A stretch of 40,602 bases of DNA from Akkermansia sp. Its GTDB lineage: Bacteria; Verrucomicrobiota; Verrucomicrobiia; Verrucomicrobiales; Akkermansiaceae. The stretch is from contig JAKSOU010000020.1 of the NCBI GenBank assembly GCA_024405435.1, positions 1 to 40,602 of the forward strand, given 5' to 3'. Numbering within the stretch: the first letter of the stretch is position 1; each line of letters starts with the position of its first letter. The notes below the pieces were generated by a model. The model had not been told where the DNA came from. It did no database searches and was given only the letters and a program-made list of their open reading frames with translations. Positions 14,016 to 24,798 of this stretch are shown here, one piece after another. The position numbers and the translations under genes are program-made.

Positions 14016-17000
14016 ATGAAATTACACCTCCCCAAGGGACTTCGTGCGGCTCTCATCGCCGCGTTCGGCATCATCGGCTTCACCCTGCCGCAGACTCAAG
14101 CGTGGGATGGCGGCCCCGAGGATGATGTCGGCGGCATGGGCCATGTGTATTACCTGAACAATGGCAAAGAGGGCGTCTCGCTCACAGACACCAGCCGGAA
14201 TAATTTAGTGATTACTCCGAATGCCACCAACGTCACCGGTGAGATTTCGTCCATTACGACCAAGGACGGCGCAAGCGTGCGCTTCACCGGCAGCAACGGG
14301 TGGCACAACGATTGGCAGTTTTCCTCTCTATTGGTAGACATGCTTCAGGCGGGAGAGGACGGTCAGGGAACCGTATCCGTCAGCACAGAGCAGAAGAATG
14401 CCTCCCGCCCGGCATCCGACACCACGGTGTCCATCCTTGCCGTGTCCGGCACGGTGGGCAGCGTGGAGAACTACGGTGTGCTCACCCTGGGCTCGGCCGG
14501 CGGCACCATCACGGCCTCCGGTGCCCTCAACAACCACGATGGCGCCACCCTCACCATCGACGGCTCCTACGTGTTCGACGTTTCGGACACCACCAAGTAC
14601 ACGCTGAAGTCGGAAGGTTCCGTGGAGTGGTCCGACTCCGCCAACAGCCAGGGATTCAAGAAGACCACCGGCTCCACTTACTATGCCATCAAGGGTGCCA
14701 CCGAAGGTGCCAATATCGGCGACATCACCAGCAGCTCCGGCACGGAAATCATCCGCGAATCCTCCGGCAACTACTATTTCGAGGGCGGTGCCGCGGCTGA
14801 TTTCGACTACACCAGGTTCTACGTGAAGGCGGACACCGCCACGCTGGAACACGACGGCGAGGGGCAGATTGTCGTGGAGAAGGAAGGCGCCACGCTCACC
14901 GTGCGGAACGCCACCTACCGCGACACTTCCGGCCCCAAGAACCTGAATATCGTGGTGGGAGAGGGCGGCGTGCTTGAAGTCACCCACAGCGGCGGAACCG
15001 GCTACGTCACCGGCGATATCACCATCCAAGGCGGCGGCACCTTCCGTGTGGCCGGCCAGCACGATGCCTTCGGCTGGGGCGACACCACCACCAAGAGCAT
15101 CATCCTCCAGGGCTCGGACGACAGCCATGTCGCCACGCTGGACCTGCAGCAGACCACCGGCAACAGCGCCACCATGAACGCCGCACTCAAGCTCATGGGC
15201 AATGCCGCCGTCACCGGTGCCAAGGGATTCAACACGCACGACGGCAGCTTCTACGCCGAGGGCGTGAACAACTCCATCGAGAGTTTCCAGATCCGCCACG
15301 CCGCCACCTTTGAGGTGAAGGAGGGCGGCGAGTTGTCCGTGGGCACCATGACCAAGGGCCAGGACGGCAACAAGACCCTCACCAAGACCGGCATGGGCAC
15401 CATGACCTTCACCACGAAGGCGCAGGCCGAGGCTCTCGTCATCAATGAAGGCGCGATTGTTATCTCGGGCAGCGAGGAGAACTCCTTCAACGCCATCACC
15501 ATCGGCGAGTCCGGCACGCTGAAGCTCACGGACAGCGCCTCGCTGACCATGAGCGGCAACCTCACCAGCGCCGGCGCCATCATCAAGGATGGCGACGGCT
15601 CGCTCGTGTTCTCCGGCGCCCAGAACGTGCTCTCGCATGTCATCACCCTGCAGGGGGGCGCGCTCACGCTCAGCGGCGCGTATGATGTGAGCGAGCTGGC
15701 CGGCGGCGGCGGTGGCGATGGATACATTGGCGGCGAGGTCGAGGGCAACGGCTTCCTCTCCCACGGCGAGCTCGTCGCCCATGTGGTGGATATCACGGAC
15801 GGTGCCTCGCTGAGCGCCGACGGCACCTTCACGGCAAACGGCGCGGTCGGTTCGTTCGACACCGCCACGGGTAACGCCACCTTCGGCTCCGGCACCTCCT
15901 ACAGCGTCTACTATGTGAACGTGGCGGGTTCCGCGGAAGGGCTGGCGCACGCCATCGAGGCCGCAGGGGCCCAGGGCGAGCAGATTGGCGAGGTGCGCCT
16001 GGCGAACAACACCGCGCTCAACCTGAACAGCGCGGATGCCGTGCTGCCCCTGCTTGCGGTGGCGGCGGATGCGGACGCCGCGCTGAACGTGACCGAGAAC
16101 TCCTCCATCACCAGGGTGACCGGCGCGGCGGTGGGCCACGCGCTCACCGTCAACGGCACGGCGGGCACCACGCTCACCATCGGTGCCTCCGCTGCTGATT
16201 CCTACTCTGGCGCGGGCAGTCTCGTCATTGCCGAAGGCGCCACGGTCCTGATGCAGGGCAACAACACCAACTTCACCGGAGACCTCGTTATCAACGGCAC
16301 GGTGGTGGTAGGCCCCGGCAGCAAGGGCACCGCCGGCACGAACGCCCTCGGCACCGACACCATTGCGGAGACCGCCACGCGCACCATCACCATCAACTCC
16401 ACGGGCGTGCTGGACCTCAACGGCCTCCCCGACACCAAGTACGCCTACGTGTTGGCGGGCGGCAAGCTCACCAACAGCGGGCAGGACATCGGCTCGACCC
16501 TCGCCCAGACGTCCGGCCTGAAGCTGACGGCGGATTCCACGGTGGAGGCTGGCATCGGGCACGAGTTCTGGCTGCTCTCTGGCGGGTACGCCGCCAACAA
16601 GGCGGACCTTCAGGGCTTCACGCTCGTGAAGACGGGTGACGGCCGCTTCGGCTTCCGCTCCTCCACCATCACCGCCGGAACGCTGGAAGCACGGAACGGT
16701 GAATTCCACTTCAACAACTCCAACACCGTGGCCGACATGCTCCTCACCGGCGGCACCTTCACCGGCGCCGTGGATGTGAAGGACGACATCACCGTCACCA
16801 CCAGGGCGACCGCCGATATGACCGCTGCGCTCAACATCGCGGAGGCTGACAAGGTGGTGACCTTCAGCGTGGATGCAGACCAGACCCACACGCAGAGCGG
16901 CGCGGTCTCGGGCTCCGGAGCCATCGCCAAGGGCGGCGCGGGCACCCTCACGCTCTCCGCCGCCAACACGGTGACCTCCGTCACCCTGACCCAGGGCACC

Positions 17001-20000
17001 ATCAAGGCCACCGCGGCGGGCGCGCTGGGCAGCGGCACCACCACCGTGGCTGCGGGTACCACGCTTGAGATGACCGTGGGCAATGCCGTCTCCGGCACGG
17101 GCTCCGTCTCCAACGCGGGCAACGTGCTCATCCACAACACCCTCACCACCGGCACCATCAACGGCGGCGTGCTCACGCTGGCGGACGACTTTGCGGTGAC
17201 CGGCGACCTGGAGGATGTGGACGGTCTCACGGACACCGGCAACGGCTTCAGCCAGGGCGGCGTGCTCCAGGTGTACGACACCGCCACCGCCAACCTCACC
17301 AACATCACCTCCATCGTCCATGGCTCCGACACCTACCAGCTGACCGACCTGGTGGACGGCGCCATCAGCAAGGGCGGCGCGGATTGGACCATCTACCAGC
17401 TCAACCAGGAGAACGACAACCAGCCCACCATCAAGCAGATCATGGACTACGCCGAAAGCAAGGACGCCACCCTGGCGAGCATTGCGGTGAACGGCGACAT
17501 GCTCTGGCTGGTGGACGACTCCACCGCGTTCAAGGCCTCCATGCTGAGCGGCACCGACGAGCACCTGCAGTTGTTCTCCCTGATGCTGGACGACGGTGCG
17601 GTGCTGGGCATGGATGCCGATGTGAAGGGCGGCGTCTACCTCTCCACGGATACTGAGTCCCACGCCACCATCAACCTGGAGAAGGACGTGACGGTGGGAA
17701 TGGGGCTGGAAGCGTACAACGAGGGTAGCACCTCCAACCTCACCATTGACGGCGCACACACCCTCTCCACGCCATACTTCGGCGTGGAATCCGGCACCGC
17801 CACGCTGCAGGGCGGCGCCCATCTCGTCGTCACTGAGGCTGACGGCTTCGGCGTCTACATCGGCGACACCCTCACCGTCAAGGGCGCTTCCGAGTTCTCC
17901 ATCCCGAACACCGGCATCAAGTCCGTTGACGGCATCAAGGACGCTGTGCTCACGAATGAGAGCAGCGAGTACGCCTACGACATCGCCGACCCCGGCTACA
18001 CGCTGGCGGACGCCGAGCTGACGGTGGGCTTCGCGGATGCCCACGAGCTGGGCAACGTGCTCTCCGGCGCGGTGGCCGTGGTGAACGCGGGAGCGGGCAC
18101 CCTCACGGACGTGAACACCGTCAACCTCGCGTATGACGGCCTGCACGCCCAGGGCGGCAACATCGTGCTGCAGGGCAAGGGAGAGGACGTGTCCGTGCGC
18201 AACCTCACCGTGGATGCGGGCCGCAGCGTCTCCATGACGGACACCACCGCGGGCATCGTGGTGAGCGGCACCGCAACGTTCGGCAACGGCTCCACCGTGG
18301 GCAGCGCGCTCACCATGGCCGCAGGCTCCACGCTGGAAGGCGCCACCGCCCTCGCCAGCCACGCGCTCTCTCTGGAAGGCGGCATCAACATCGGCGACAC
18401 CCTGTGGAGCACGCTCACCGCGCTGCCCGCGCAGGGCTCCGCCAACATCTTCACGGGCGTGAGCGCGCTCACCCTCGCGGGTGCGCAGTACACCGACGAG
18501 GTTGACCTGAACGACATCTTCGACCACGTCAGCCTGAAGGACAACAAGTTCACCTTGAGCTACGACGGCAGCAACGTCATCGTCACCAAGAACCTGGAGA
18601 ACAACCGCTACTGGAAGGGCGGCGACGGCACCTGGGACTACAGCGAGGAAAAATGGACCGATGAAGATGGCACCGGCACCGATGTGCCGTTCGTGAGCGG
18701 CTACAACGCCCACTTCACCGCAGCCAACGGCGGCACCGTCACGCTGGGCGTGGATATCACCGCCGCCAGCATCACCGTCACCGGGGCGGACTACACCTTC
18801 GCGGCGGGTGGCCACACGCTGACGGTGAACAACGCCTTCGAGGTGGATGGCCACACCGCCACGTTGCAGGGCCTCGGCCTGAACGGAGCCAACCTGAAGC
18901 TCACCGCCAAGAACGGCGGCTCGCTCAAACTCGGCGCCGACAGCAGCGTGAAGGACGTGGAAATCGGCTCCGGCAGCACCATCAAGGCGGGAACCGCCAC
19001 GCTCGCCGTGGCGGGCGGCTTCGTGAACAACGGCTCGCTCAGCGCCGGAACGCTCACCCTGTCCCAGGGCACCGCGCAGGGCGGCAATGTTGATGTGGGC
19101 TCGCTGAACCTGGACGACAACAAGTCCTACACCTTCGGCAACCTGAATGCCGCCACCATCAGCGGTAGCGCCGACGTGACCATCGGCGCCGGCGGCGTGC
19201 TGAATACCAGCTCCTCCTCGCTGAAGAGCCTCAGCGCGGGCGCGGGAGCCCAGCTTTCGGGCACCATAACCGCCAGCGGCACCACCACCATCGACACGGC
19301 CGCCACGCTGGCCGGCACGCTGACCACCGGCACGCTCGCCGGCTCGGGCAAGCTCACCCTGAACAACAACGCCAACCTGACCGTCACCTCAGACACCACC
19401 CTGACCAACCTCCTCGACCTGGCCACCAACGGCACCACCACCATCACCTCCAACGGCGTTACGCTCACCCTCAAGGGTACCGTGGACAATGCCGCCACCG
19501 GCACGGTGACCTTCGTGGGCACGTTCGATGTGGGCAACTGCACCACCATTGACGGCACCGCCACCTACGTGGGAGGCGACAGCACCGCCAACGGCTTCAA
19601 GCAGGCCCAGAAGATAGTCTCCGTCATCGACGAGGGCACGGCCAACGGCGCGGGCGCCACGCTCACCTACAACGGCACGGCCATCGGCCAGATGGGCACC
19701 AACGGCAAGGTGACCTTCCAGGGTGACACGGACTACACCAAGTTCTATGTGAACACAGGCTCCGAGAACGCCAGCAAGGCGCTGACCAACCCCGACCAGA
19801 AACTCGGCACCTTCGAGCTGGCCGCCGGCACCAAGCTGGTGGCTGACAGGGACATCGACATCAGCAAGGTGAACGCCGCGGGCGCCGCCACGCTGGAGAT
19901 TGCGAGCGGCCACCGGGTGAACTCCAACGGAGCGGCCAAGGACCTCCTGCTGAAGGGCGAGGGCACGTACGCCCTCGCCAGCGGCGTGAGCAAGCTCGGC

Positions 20001-23000
20001 GTGGTGCTGGACGACTCGTGGGCCGGCACGGTCTCCTTCACCGCGGCCGATCTGAACACGCTTGACGGCGCCTGGAAGTCCGGCTCCACCGTGATCCTCA
20101 CCGGAACCACGGGCATCCTGGGCGCCGCCGACAATGAGGCCACCATCGTCCTGAACAAGGGCGAGGGCGACTGGGGCTTCGGCCAGACCGGGGACGGCAT
20201 GTACTCCGCCACGCTGAACGGCGCCATCACCGGTGACGGCAACCTGGGCGTGAAGAGCGGCACCGCCACCAGCATCTTCGAGCTGAACGGCAACACCGCC
20301 GACTGGACCGGCAACTTCATCGTGGCCACCGCCGCCGACGTGACGCTGAGCCTCGGCGGCGACGCCAAGACCATCAACGGCTCCGTGAGCGGCTCCAACC
20401 TCACGTTGAAGCTGAAGACAGACGCCACCCTGAAGTCCGACAGCACCGTGGCACGGGTGAACGCCACCGCCGGCTCCCTCAAGGTGGACGCCGGCAAGAG
20501 GCTGACCGTGACCGACACCATCCTTCCGGACAACATCAAGCTGGGTGCCGGAGCCTCCATCGCCGCCGCCTTCATGGGCGGTACCGAATACGGCTACATG
20601 GACGGCATCATTGCCAACGAGACCGGTGGCGACCAGGCCGTGTCCATCAACAACGCCGACATCACCGTAACGGGCGCCACGCTGTGCACGGGCGGCGGCA
20701 CGGGCTTCACCGTGGACAACAAGCTGGCGGATGCCAAGCTCTTGGTTGCGGAGACCCTGACGAAAGCCGTGGTGCTGAGCAACGTGCAGGACTCCCTGGA
20801 GGTCGCGGACAACCTGGCCATCGGTGCGGGCGGCTTGCTCAAGGTGGCCAACGGTGGCTCCAAGCAGGAGCTGGTCATAGGCGGCACCACGCTGACGCTG
20901 GGCGACGGCACCACGCTTGACGCGAACGTTGCCATCGGCAGCGGCGCGACCCTGACGCTGAACTACAACACGGGCGGCACGCCGGTTGCAACGACGCTCA
21001 ACAGCGGCGCCCTGGCGCTGGCCAACGGCCTGACGCTCTCCGGCAACGTGTACAACCAGATGGCCGCGTTCACGGATGCGGACGACAACACGGTGGTGGA
21101 CCTGTTCCGGGGCGTGGGCGCGCTCACGCTGGGCGGCTCCGCGTACACGGGCGAGGTGAACGCCATGCAGTACTTCACGAACCTGACGGGCCTGAGCGAC
21201 CTCGGCGACTTCACGCTGCTGTACAACGACAGCACGGACACCGTCTCCATCCGCTTCAACCTTTCGGAGGCGCGCACGCTCACGTGGAACGGCACGGAGG
21301 GCAACTCCGCCTGGGAGGTCGGCGACGGCACCGCGGAGAACTGGCTGGACGCCACGCAGCAGGACACCCACTTCGATACGGGTGACAACGCCAGGTTTAC
21401 CGGGGATGCCGCCAAGAAGCAGGTGACCATCGCCGATGGTCGCACGGAGGCGCGCGACATCACCATCAGCGGCGCGGATGCGCAGTACGCCTTCGCGGTG
21501 GCCGGTGACAGCACGCTTGCCGCCAGCAACCTGATGAAGGTTTCCGATGGCGCCACGCTCGCCAAGACGGGCGCGGGCAACCTCACGCTGGAGCTCTCCG
21601 GCGCGCTGGGTCTGGAGAACGGCACGCTGGAAGTGCAGGAAGGCGGCCTCGCCGTTGCCACCATCACCGCGGATGCCGACTCCACCATCACCCTCGACGG
21701 CACGCTGCGCGTGGCGCAGGGCTCCATCAACGGCATCACCGCCCATGAGGGCAGCACCCTGGTCATCGGCACCGTGGGAGCCACCGACGCCGGAACGCTC
21801 GCCATCACCACGGACACCTCGCTCTACGGCTTGGTGAACCAGGGCACGCTCAACATCGGCACCAACGAGCTCACGCTCAAGCAGGCCACCGCACAGGGCG
21901 GCAACGTGGTCGCGGGCACCCTCTCCCTTGAGGCAAGCGGCAGCTCCTTCGGCAACGTGACCGCCAACTCCATCCACTTCGCCTACGGCACGCTGGACGT
22001 GGCCGACCCGAACGTGACCGTTGACACCATCGCCGCCAACGGCGCATTCCCGGTGGTCACGCTCGACCTGACGGAGGCCCTGGCGGACGGCGGCTCGCTG
22101 GCACCCCTGCAGCGCCTGGAGTGGGCGACGACCTACACGCTCGTCCACGCCAACGGCGGGCTGGAGGGCGTGAACTTCACGCTGGGCGAGACGCTTGGCC
22201 TGCTGGTGCAGAACGGCCTCATCCACGAGGGCTCCAGTCTGGTGAAGACCGATAACGATGTCAAGCTCACCGTGGGCGGGCAGGACCTCACCTGGTACAC
22301 CTCCAACACCTCCACGGAGTGGGGATACAACGTGGTGACTGGAGGCAACATCGCCCACGGCGCGAACACGCTCAACGGCGTGCAGCACGTGGTGGTGGAC
22401 CAGTCGCTTGACCTGGACGTGACGGGCGTGGGCGCGGCCCCCGGCCTGCGCATGCGCAACCTCTCCGGCGCGGAGGGTGAGACCCTCACGTTCACCGGCG
22501 GCCACGGCGATGCGGTGACGCTCATCACCACCGAGGACACGGAAAGCACCGCGCGCGTCAACGCGAGGGGCATCGCCCTCCATGTGGGCCTGGATGCGTA
22601 TGACGAGCTCGACAACACCGACTACGCGAAGCTGAAGCTGGGCGCCCTCGACCTGGAGGATGCTGCGCTCATCGTGAACGGGGACGCCTCCTTCACCGTG
22701 GACACCCTCAACGGCGACGATGCCTCCCTGCTGGCGGGCAAGGTGGTTGTGGAAGGGCAGGGCGGCTACTACTCCGGCCGGTACTCCGGTGCGGAGGTTG
22801 TGCTGCATGAGGACGCGGTGCAGACGCTCGCCGCAGGCCATGGCCTGACCGTGGAGGGCGACGGCACGGCACTGCTCACCTACGAGGAGGGCGTGACGCA
22901 CATGGACGGCATCGCGGGCATCGGGCTCACGCTCCTGCTGAACGACCCGAACGAGGACAGCAGCGCCTCCACGCTCGTGCTGGATAATGACTCCGGCCTT

Positions 23001-24485
23001 CTCTTCGGCAGCATCCACGCGGGAATCTCCGCCATCAACAGCGCGCTCACGCTGGACACGGACGAAGCGCCGGACCTGGTTGAGGCGGAAAGCCTGAACC
23101 TGGACGGCTCCACCATCGTGCTGCACCAGGCCGAACCCGACGGTGCCGCGCTGGCAATGGCCACCACGGAAGGCGCGCAGAAGAAGGGCATCTACCTCGC
23201 CCACCTCGGCGCGGACGACTCCTACGCGGATGTGGATCTGGACGGCAACCTGCTGGAGAAGTACTACCAGAACGCCCGCCTGGAGGGCGGCAACGTGCTG
23301 GTGGACCGCCGCACGGACTTCTACTCCGACCTGACACAGGCCCAGGTTCACGCTCCCAACGCGCGGGCCGGTGCCGGCTTGCTGGATGACGCCCTGCTGC
23401 ACAGCAACCCGCAGGTCACCAACCCGGAGGGCGACCTCGCGGGCTTGATGACCGCCCTGGAGCTCGGCTACGTGCCGCAGCGCCAGGTGGAGAACGTGAT
23501 GGCCGCCGTGAGCGGTGCCTCCCACGCCGCGCTGGGCGCCGCCTGGAACCATGATGTGGACCGCCAGCTGCGCGCCATCCGCAACCGCACCACCCAGATG
23601 GGCCTGGCCGGTGCCGCAGACCATGAAGGCCTGCCGTACTTCAACGCCTGGATCAACGCGGAGGGCGACTACCGCAAGATGAACGCCGACGGCACGCTGG
23701 CCGGCTACAAGCTCACCAGCTGGGGCGGTACCCTGGGTGTGGACGTGGACTGCACGCCCAACTTCACCCTCGGCCTGGCCGTGACCGCCATGACCGGCGA
23801 CTTCACCGCCGAATCCGCTGAGCAGGCCAAGGGTGACCTGGATCGCGTGTACTTCACGGTGTTCGGCCGCTACACGCACCGCTCCTGGTCCCACACGCTG
23901 GTGGCCACCTACGGCACAGCCGACACCAAGCTGGACCGCACCGTGGACGCCTACGCCACGGGCTACTCCACCACGTCGGATTCGGACGGCACCGCGCTGG
24001 GCATCATGTATGAGCTCGGCTACGCCGTCGCCCTCACGGAGGACGCCTCCACCTGCATCCAGCCCGTGGTCAACCTGAGCTACCGCACCAGCACCCTCAA
24101 GGGCTGCGCCGAAAAGAGCAAGAGCGATGCCGCCCTCAAACTCGGCGATGCCGAGGCCAAGGTCTTCACCGCAGCCCTCGGTGCGCGCATCCAGAGCACC
24201 ATCGGAACCAGCGTGTACAACCGCGCAACCCTCTTTGAGGGCCGCGTGCTCTTCAAGGGCGATTCCGGCGACCGCGATGTCGTCGCGAACAACTCCTTCC
24301 TGGGTGTGCCCGGCGGGCGCGACGTGAAGAGCGCGAAACTGGGCGCCTTCGGCGTGGAAGTGGGCGCGGGCGTCACCATCCCGCTGGCGGAGAGCGCGGG
24401 TGCCATCTTCTTCGATGTCACGGGCGAATTCCGCTCCAAGTACACCGAGGTCAACGGTACCGTGGGATATAGGTTCAATTTCTAA
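14016..24485 (+). CDS. Giant type Va autotransporter (3489 residues)
   Basis: A signal peptide (residues 1-28, cleavage after QTQA) leads a very long Gly/Thr/Asn/Ala-rich passenger built of beta-strand repeats of the autotransporter-associated type (for example ITKGGAGTLTLSAANTV-like units). Three Trp-rich modules divide it: YWKGGDGTWDYSEEKWTD near residue 1530, TWNGTEGNSAWEVGDGTAENW near 2423 and WYTSNTSTEWGY near 2758. A helical linker at about 3145-3195 precedes the C-terminal 12-strand autotransporter barrel (about 3196-3489), which ends in Phe (GYRFNF), as outer-membrane barrels do. No protease or other catalytic motif is obvious, so adhesion or surface-layer function is an inference. 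The ATG at 14016 gives an N-terminus typical of Akkermansia autotransporters. Heptamer repeats begin at the TAA stop. Confidence 0.92.
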   Translation: MKLHLPKGLRAALIAAFGIIGFTLPQTQAWDGGPEDDVGGMGHVYYLNNGKEGVSLTDTSRNNLVITPNATNVTGEISSITTKDGASVRFTGSNGWHNDWQFSSLLVDMLQAGEDGQGTVSVSTEQKNASRPASDTTVSILAVSGTVGSVENYGVLTLGSAGGTITASGALNNHDGATLTIDGSYVFDVSDTTKYTLKSEGSVEWSDSANSQGFKKTTGSTYYAIKGATEGANIGDITSSSGTEIIRESSGNYYFEGGAAADFDYTRFYVKADTATLEHDGEGQIVVEKEGATLTVRNATYRDTSGPKNLNIVVGEGGVLEVTHSGGTGYVTGDITIQGGGTFRVAGQHDAFGWGDTTTKSIILQGSDDSHVATLDLQQTTGNSATMNAALKLMGNAAVTGAKGFNTHDGSFYAEGVNNSIESFQIRHAATFEVKEGGELSVGTMTKGQDGNKTLTKTGMGTMTFTTKAQAEALVINEGAIVISGSEENSFNAITIGESGTLKLTDSASLTMSGNLTSAGAIIKDGDGSLVFSGAQNVLSHVITLQGGALTLSGAYDVSELAGGGGGDGYIGGEVEGNGFLSHGELVAHVVDITDGASLSADGTFTANGAVGSFDTATGNATFGSGTSYSVYYVNVAGSAEGLAHAIEAAGAQGEQIGEVRLANNTALNLNSADAVLPLLAVAADADAALNVTENSSITRVTGAAVGHALTVNGTAGTTLTIGASAADSYSGAGSLVIAEGATVLMQGNNTNFTGDLVINGTVVVGPGSKGTAGTNALGTDTIAETATRTITINSTGVLDLNGLPDTKYAYVLAGGKLTNSGQDIGSTLAQTSGLKLTADSTVEAGIGHEFWLLSGGYAANKADLQGFTLVKTGDGRFGFRSSTITAGTLEARNGEFHFNNSNTVADMLLTGGTFTGAVDVKDDITVTTRATADMTAALNIAEADKVVTFSVDADQTHTQSGAVSGSGAIAKGGAGTLTLSAANTVTSVTLTQGTIKATAAGALGSGTTTVAAGTTLEMTVGNAVSGTGSVSNAGNVLIHNTLTTGTINGGVLTLADDFAVTGDLEDVDGLTDTGNGFSQGGVLQVYDTATANLTNITSIVHGSDTYQLTDLVDGAISKGGADWTIYQLNQENDNQPTIKQIMDYAESKDATLASIAVNGDMLWLVDDSTAFKASMLSGTDEHLQLFSLMLDDGAVLGMDADVKGGVYLSTDTESHATINLEKDVTVGMGLEAYNEGSTSNLTIDGAHTLSTPYFGVESGTATLQGGAHLVVTEADGFGVYIGDTLTVKGASEFSIPNTGIKSVDGIKDAVLTNESSEYAYDIADPGYTLADAELTVGFADAHELGNVLSGAVAVVNAGAGTLTDVNTVNLAYDGLHAQGGNIVLQGKGEDVSVRNLTVDAGRSVSMTDTTAGIVVSGTATFGNGSTVGSALTMAAGSTLEGATALASHALSLEGGINIGDTLWSTLTALPAQGSANIFTGVSALTLAGAQYTDEVDLNDIFDHVSLKDNKFTLSYDGSNVIVTKNLENNRYWKGGDGTWDYSEEKWTDEDGTGTDVPFVSGYNAHFTAANGGTVTLGVDITAASITVTGADYTFAAGGHTLTVNNAFEVDGHTATLQGLGLNGANLKLTAKNGGSLKLGADSSVKDVEIGSGSTIKAGTATLAVAGGFVNNGSLSAGTLTLSQGTAQGGNVDVGSLNLDDNKSYTFGNLNAATISGSADVTIGAGGVLNTSSSSLKSLSAGAGAQLSGTITASGTTTIDTAATLAGTLTTGTLAGSGKLTLNNNANLTVTSDTTLTNLLDLATNGTTTITSNGVTLTLKGTVDNAATGTVTFVGTFDVGNCTTIDGTATYVGGDSTANGFKQAQKIVSVIDEGTANGAGATLTYNGTAIGQMGTNGKVTFQGDTDYTKFYVNTGSENASKALTNPDQKLGTFELAAGTKLVADRDIDISKVNAAGAATLEIASGHRVNSNGAAKDLLLKGEGTYALASGVSKLGVVLDDSWAGTVSFTAADLNTLDGAWKSGSTVILTGTTGILGAADNEATIVLNKGEGDWGFGQTGDGMYSATLNGAITGDGNLGVKSGTATSIFELNGNTADWTGNFIVATAADVTLSLGGDAKTINGSVSGSNLTLKLKTDATLKSDSTVARVNATAGSLKVDAGKRLTVTDTILPDNIKLGAGASIAAAFMGGTEYGYMDGIIANETGGDQAVSINNADITVTGATLCTGGGTGFTVDNKLADAKLLVAETLTKAVVLSNVQDSLEVADNLAIGAGGLLKVANGGSKQELVIGGTTLTLGDGTTLDANVAIGSGATLTLNYNTGGTPVATTLNSGALALANGLTLSGNVYNQMAAFTDADDNTVVDLFRGVGALTLGGSAYTGEVNAMQYFTNLTGLSDLGDFTLLYNDSTDTVSIRFNLSEARTLTWNGTEGNSAWEVGDGTAENWLDATQQDTHFDTGDNARFTGDAAKKQVTIADGRTEARDITISGADAQYAFAVAGDSTLAASNLMKVSDGATLAKTGAGNLTLELSGALGLENGTLEVQEGGLAVATITADADSTITLDGTLRVAQGSINGITAHEGSTLVIGTVGATDAGTLAITTDTSLYGLVNQGTLNIGTNELTLKQATAQGGNVVAGTLSLEASGSSFGNVTANSIHFAYGTLDVADPNVTVDTIAANGAFPVVTLDLTEALADGGSLAPLQRLEWATTYTLVHANGGLEGVNFTLGETLGLLVQNGLIHEGSSLVKTDNDVKLTVGGQDLTWYTSNTSTEWGYNVVTGGNIAHGANTLNGVQHVVVDQSLDLDVTGVGAAPGLRMRNLSGAEGETLTFTGGHGDAVTLITTEDTESTARVNARGIALHVGLDAYDELDNTDYAKLKLGALDLEDAALIVNGDASFTVDTLNGDDASLLAGKVVVEGQGGYYSGRYSGAEVVLHEDAVQTLAAGHGLTVEGDGTALLTYEEGVTHMDGIAGIGLTLLLNDPNEDSSASTLVLDNDSGLLFGSIHAGISAINSALTLDTDEAPDLVEAESLNLDGSTIVLHQAEPDGAALAMATTEGAQKKGIYLAHLGADDSYADVDLDGNLLEKYYQNARLEGGNVLVDRRTDFYSDLTQAQVHAPNARAGAGLLDDALLHSNPQVTNPEGDLAGLMTALELGYVPQRQVENVMAAVSGASHAALGAAWNHDVDRQLRAIRNRTTQMGLAGAADHEGLPYFNAWINAEGDYRKMNADGTLAGYKLTSWGGTLGVDVDCTPNFTLGLAVTAMTGDFTAESAEQAKGDLDRVYFTVFGRYTHRSWSHTLVATYGTADTKLDRTVDAYATGYSTTSDSDGTALGIMYELGYAVALTEDASTCIQPVVNLSYRTSTLKGCAEKSKSDAALKLGDAEAKVFTAALGARIQSTIGTSVYNRATLFEGRVLFKGDSGDRDVVANNSFLGVPGGRDVKSAKLGAFGVEVGAGVTIPLAESAGAIFFDVTGEFRSKYTEVNGTVGYRFNF

Positions 24486-24518
24486 TTTACAATTGACGAT
24501 TTGCGATTGACGATTTTG
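24484..24518 (+). repeat. Heptamer array RATTKAC x5 at a stop codon
   Basis: AATTTAC AATTGAC GATTTGC GATTGAC GATTTTG. The first two bases are part of the TAA stop of the autotransporter gene. A GC hairpin GGCGCGCTGGCGCGC follows. Confidence 0.88.
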
Positions 24519-24552
24519 TAAGTTAGGCGCGCTGGCGCGCGCGGGTTTTTCA

Positions 24553-24587
24553 GGGCTCATCCGGCAGAATGCCGGGTGGGCCCTTTT
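24553..24587 (+). terminator. Terminator of the autotransporter gene
   Basis: A 14-bp stem (24553-24566 with 24570-24583, two G-T pairs) closes a GAA loop and is followed by TTTT. Confidence 0.8.
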
Positions 24588-24600
24588 CCCACCGGTACGG

Positions 24601-24624
24601 AAAAGCCGCGCCTTCTGGCGCGGC
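24601..24624 (-). terminator. Terminator of tRNA-Arg
   Basis: On the minus strand an 8-bp stem (GCCGCGCC with GGCGCGGC, loop AGAA) is followed by TTTT. It lies 26 nt past the tRNA 3' end. Confidence 0.75.
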
Positions 24625-24650
24625 CGTCTTGGCAATCTCTCAATCCCATC

Positions 24651-24722
24651 TAGCTCCGGCGGGAATCGAACCCACATCAAAGGTACCGGAAACCTTCGTC
24701 CTATCCATTGAACGACGGAGCC
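24651..24722 (-). tRNA. tRNA-Arg(CCG)
   Basis: The minus strand folds completely. The acceptor GGCTCCG pairs with CGGAGCT (a G-U closing pair at 1-72), the D stem is GTTC/GGAC, and the anticodon stem AAGGT pairs with ACCTT around loop TTCCGGT, giving anticodon CCG. The T arm is GTGGG/CCCGC, the discriminator is A and CCA is not encoded. Confidence 0.95.
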
Positions 24723-24735
24723 GTGGTGCGGGGGC

Positions 24736-24765
24736 ATCTTGCCACAGGGTGCGGCGGCGTGTCAA
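24736..24765 (-). promoter_or_regulatory. Promoter of tRNA-Arg
   Basis: On the minus strand TTGACA (24765-24760), an 18-bp spacer and CAAGAT (24741-24736). Confidence 0.6.
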
Positions 24766-24798
24766 GCCCGCAGCGTGACTGCGGTCGGTTTCCGTCTT

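Noticed and set aside
14328..24737. Two very long minus-strand open frames (1508 and 1782 codons) opposite the autotransporter.
   Set aside because: They lie antisense to a clear protein gene with signal peptide and barrel. Strong G/C preference at third codon positions removes stops from the opposite strand. Their translations are His/Val/Gly-rich without any fold signature.
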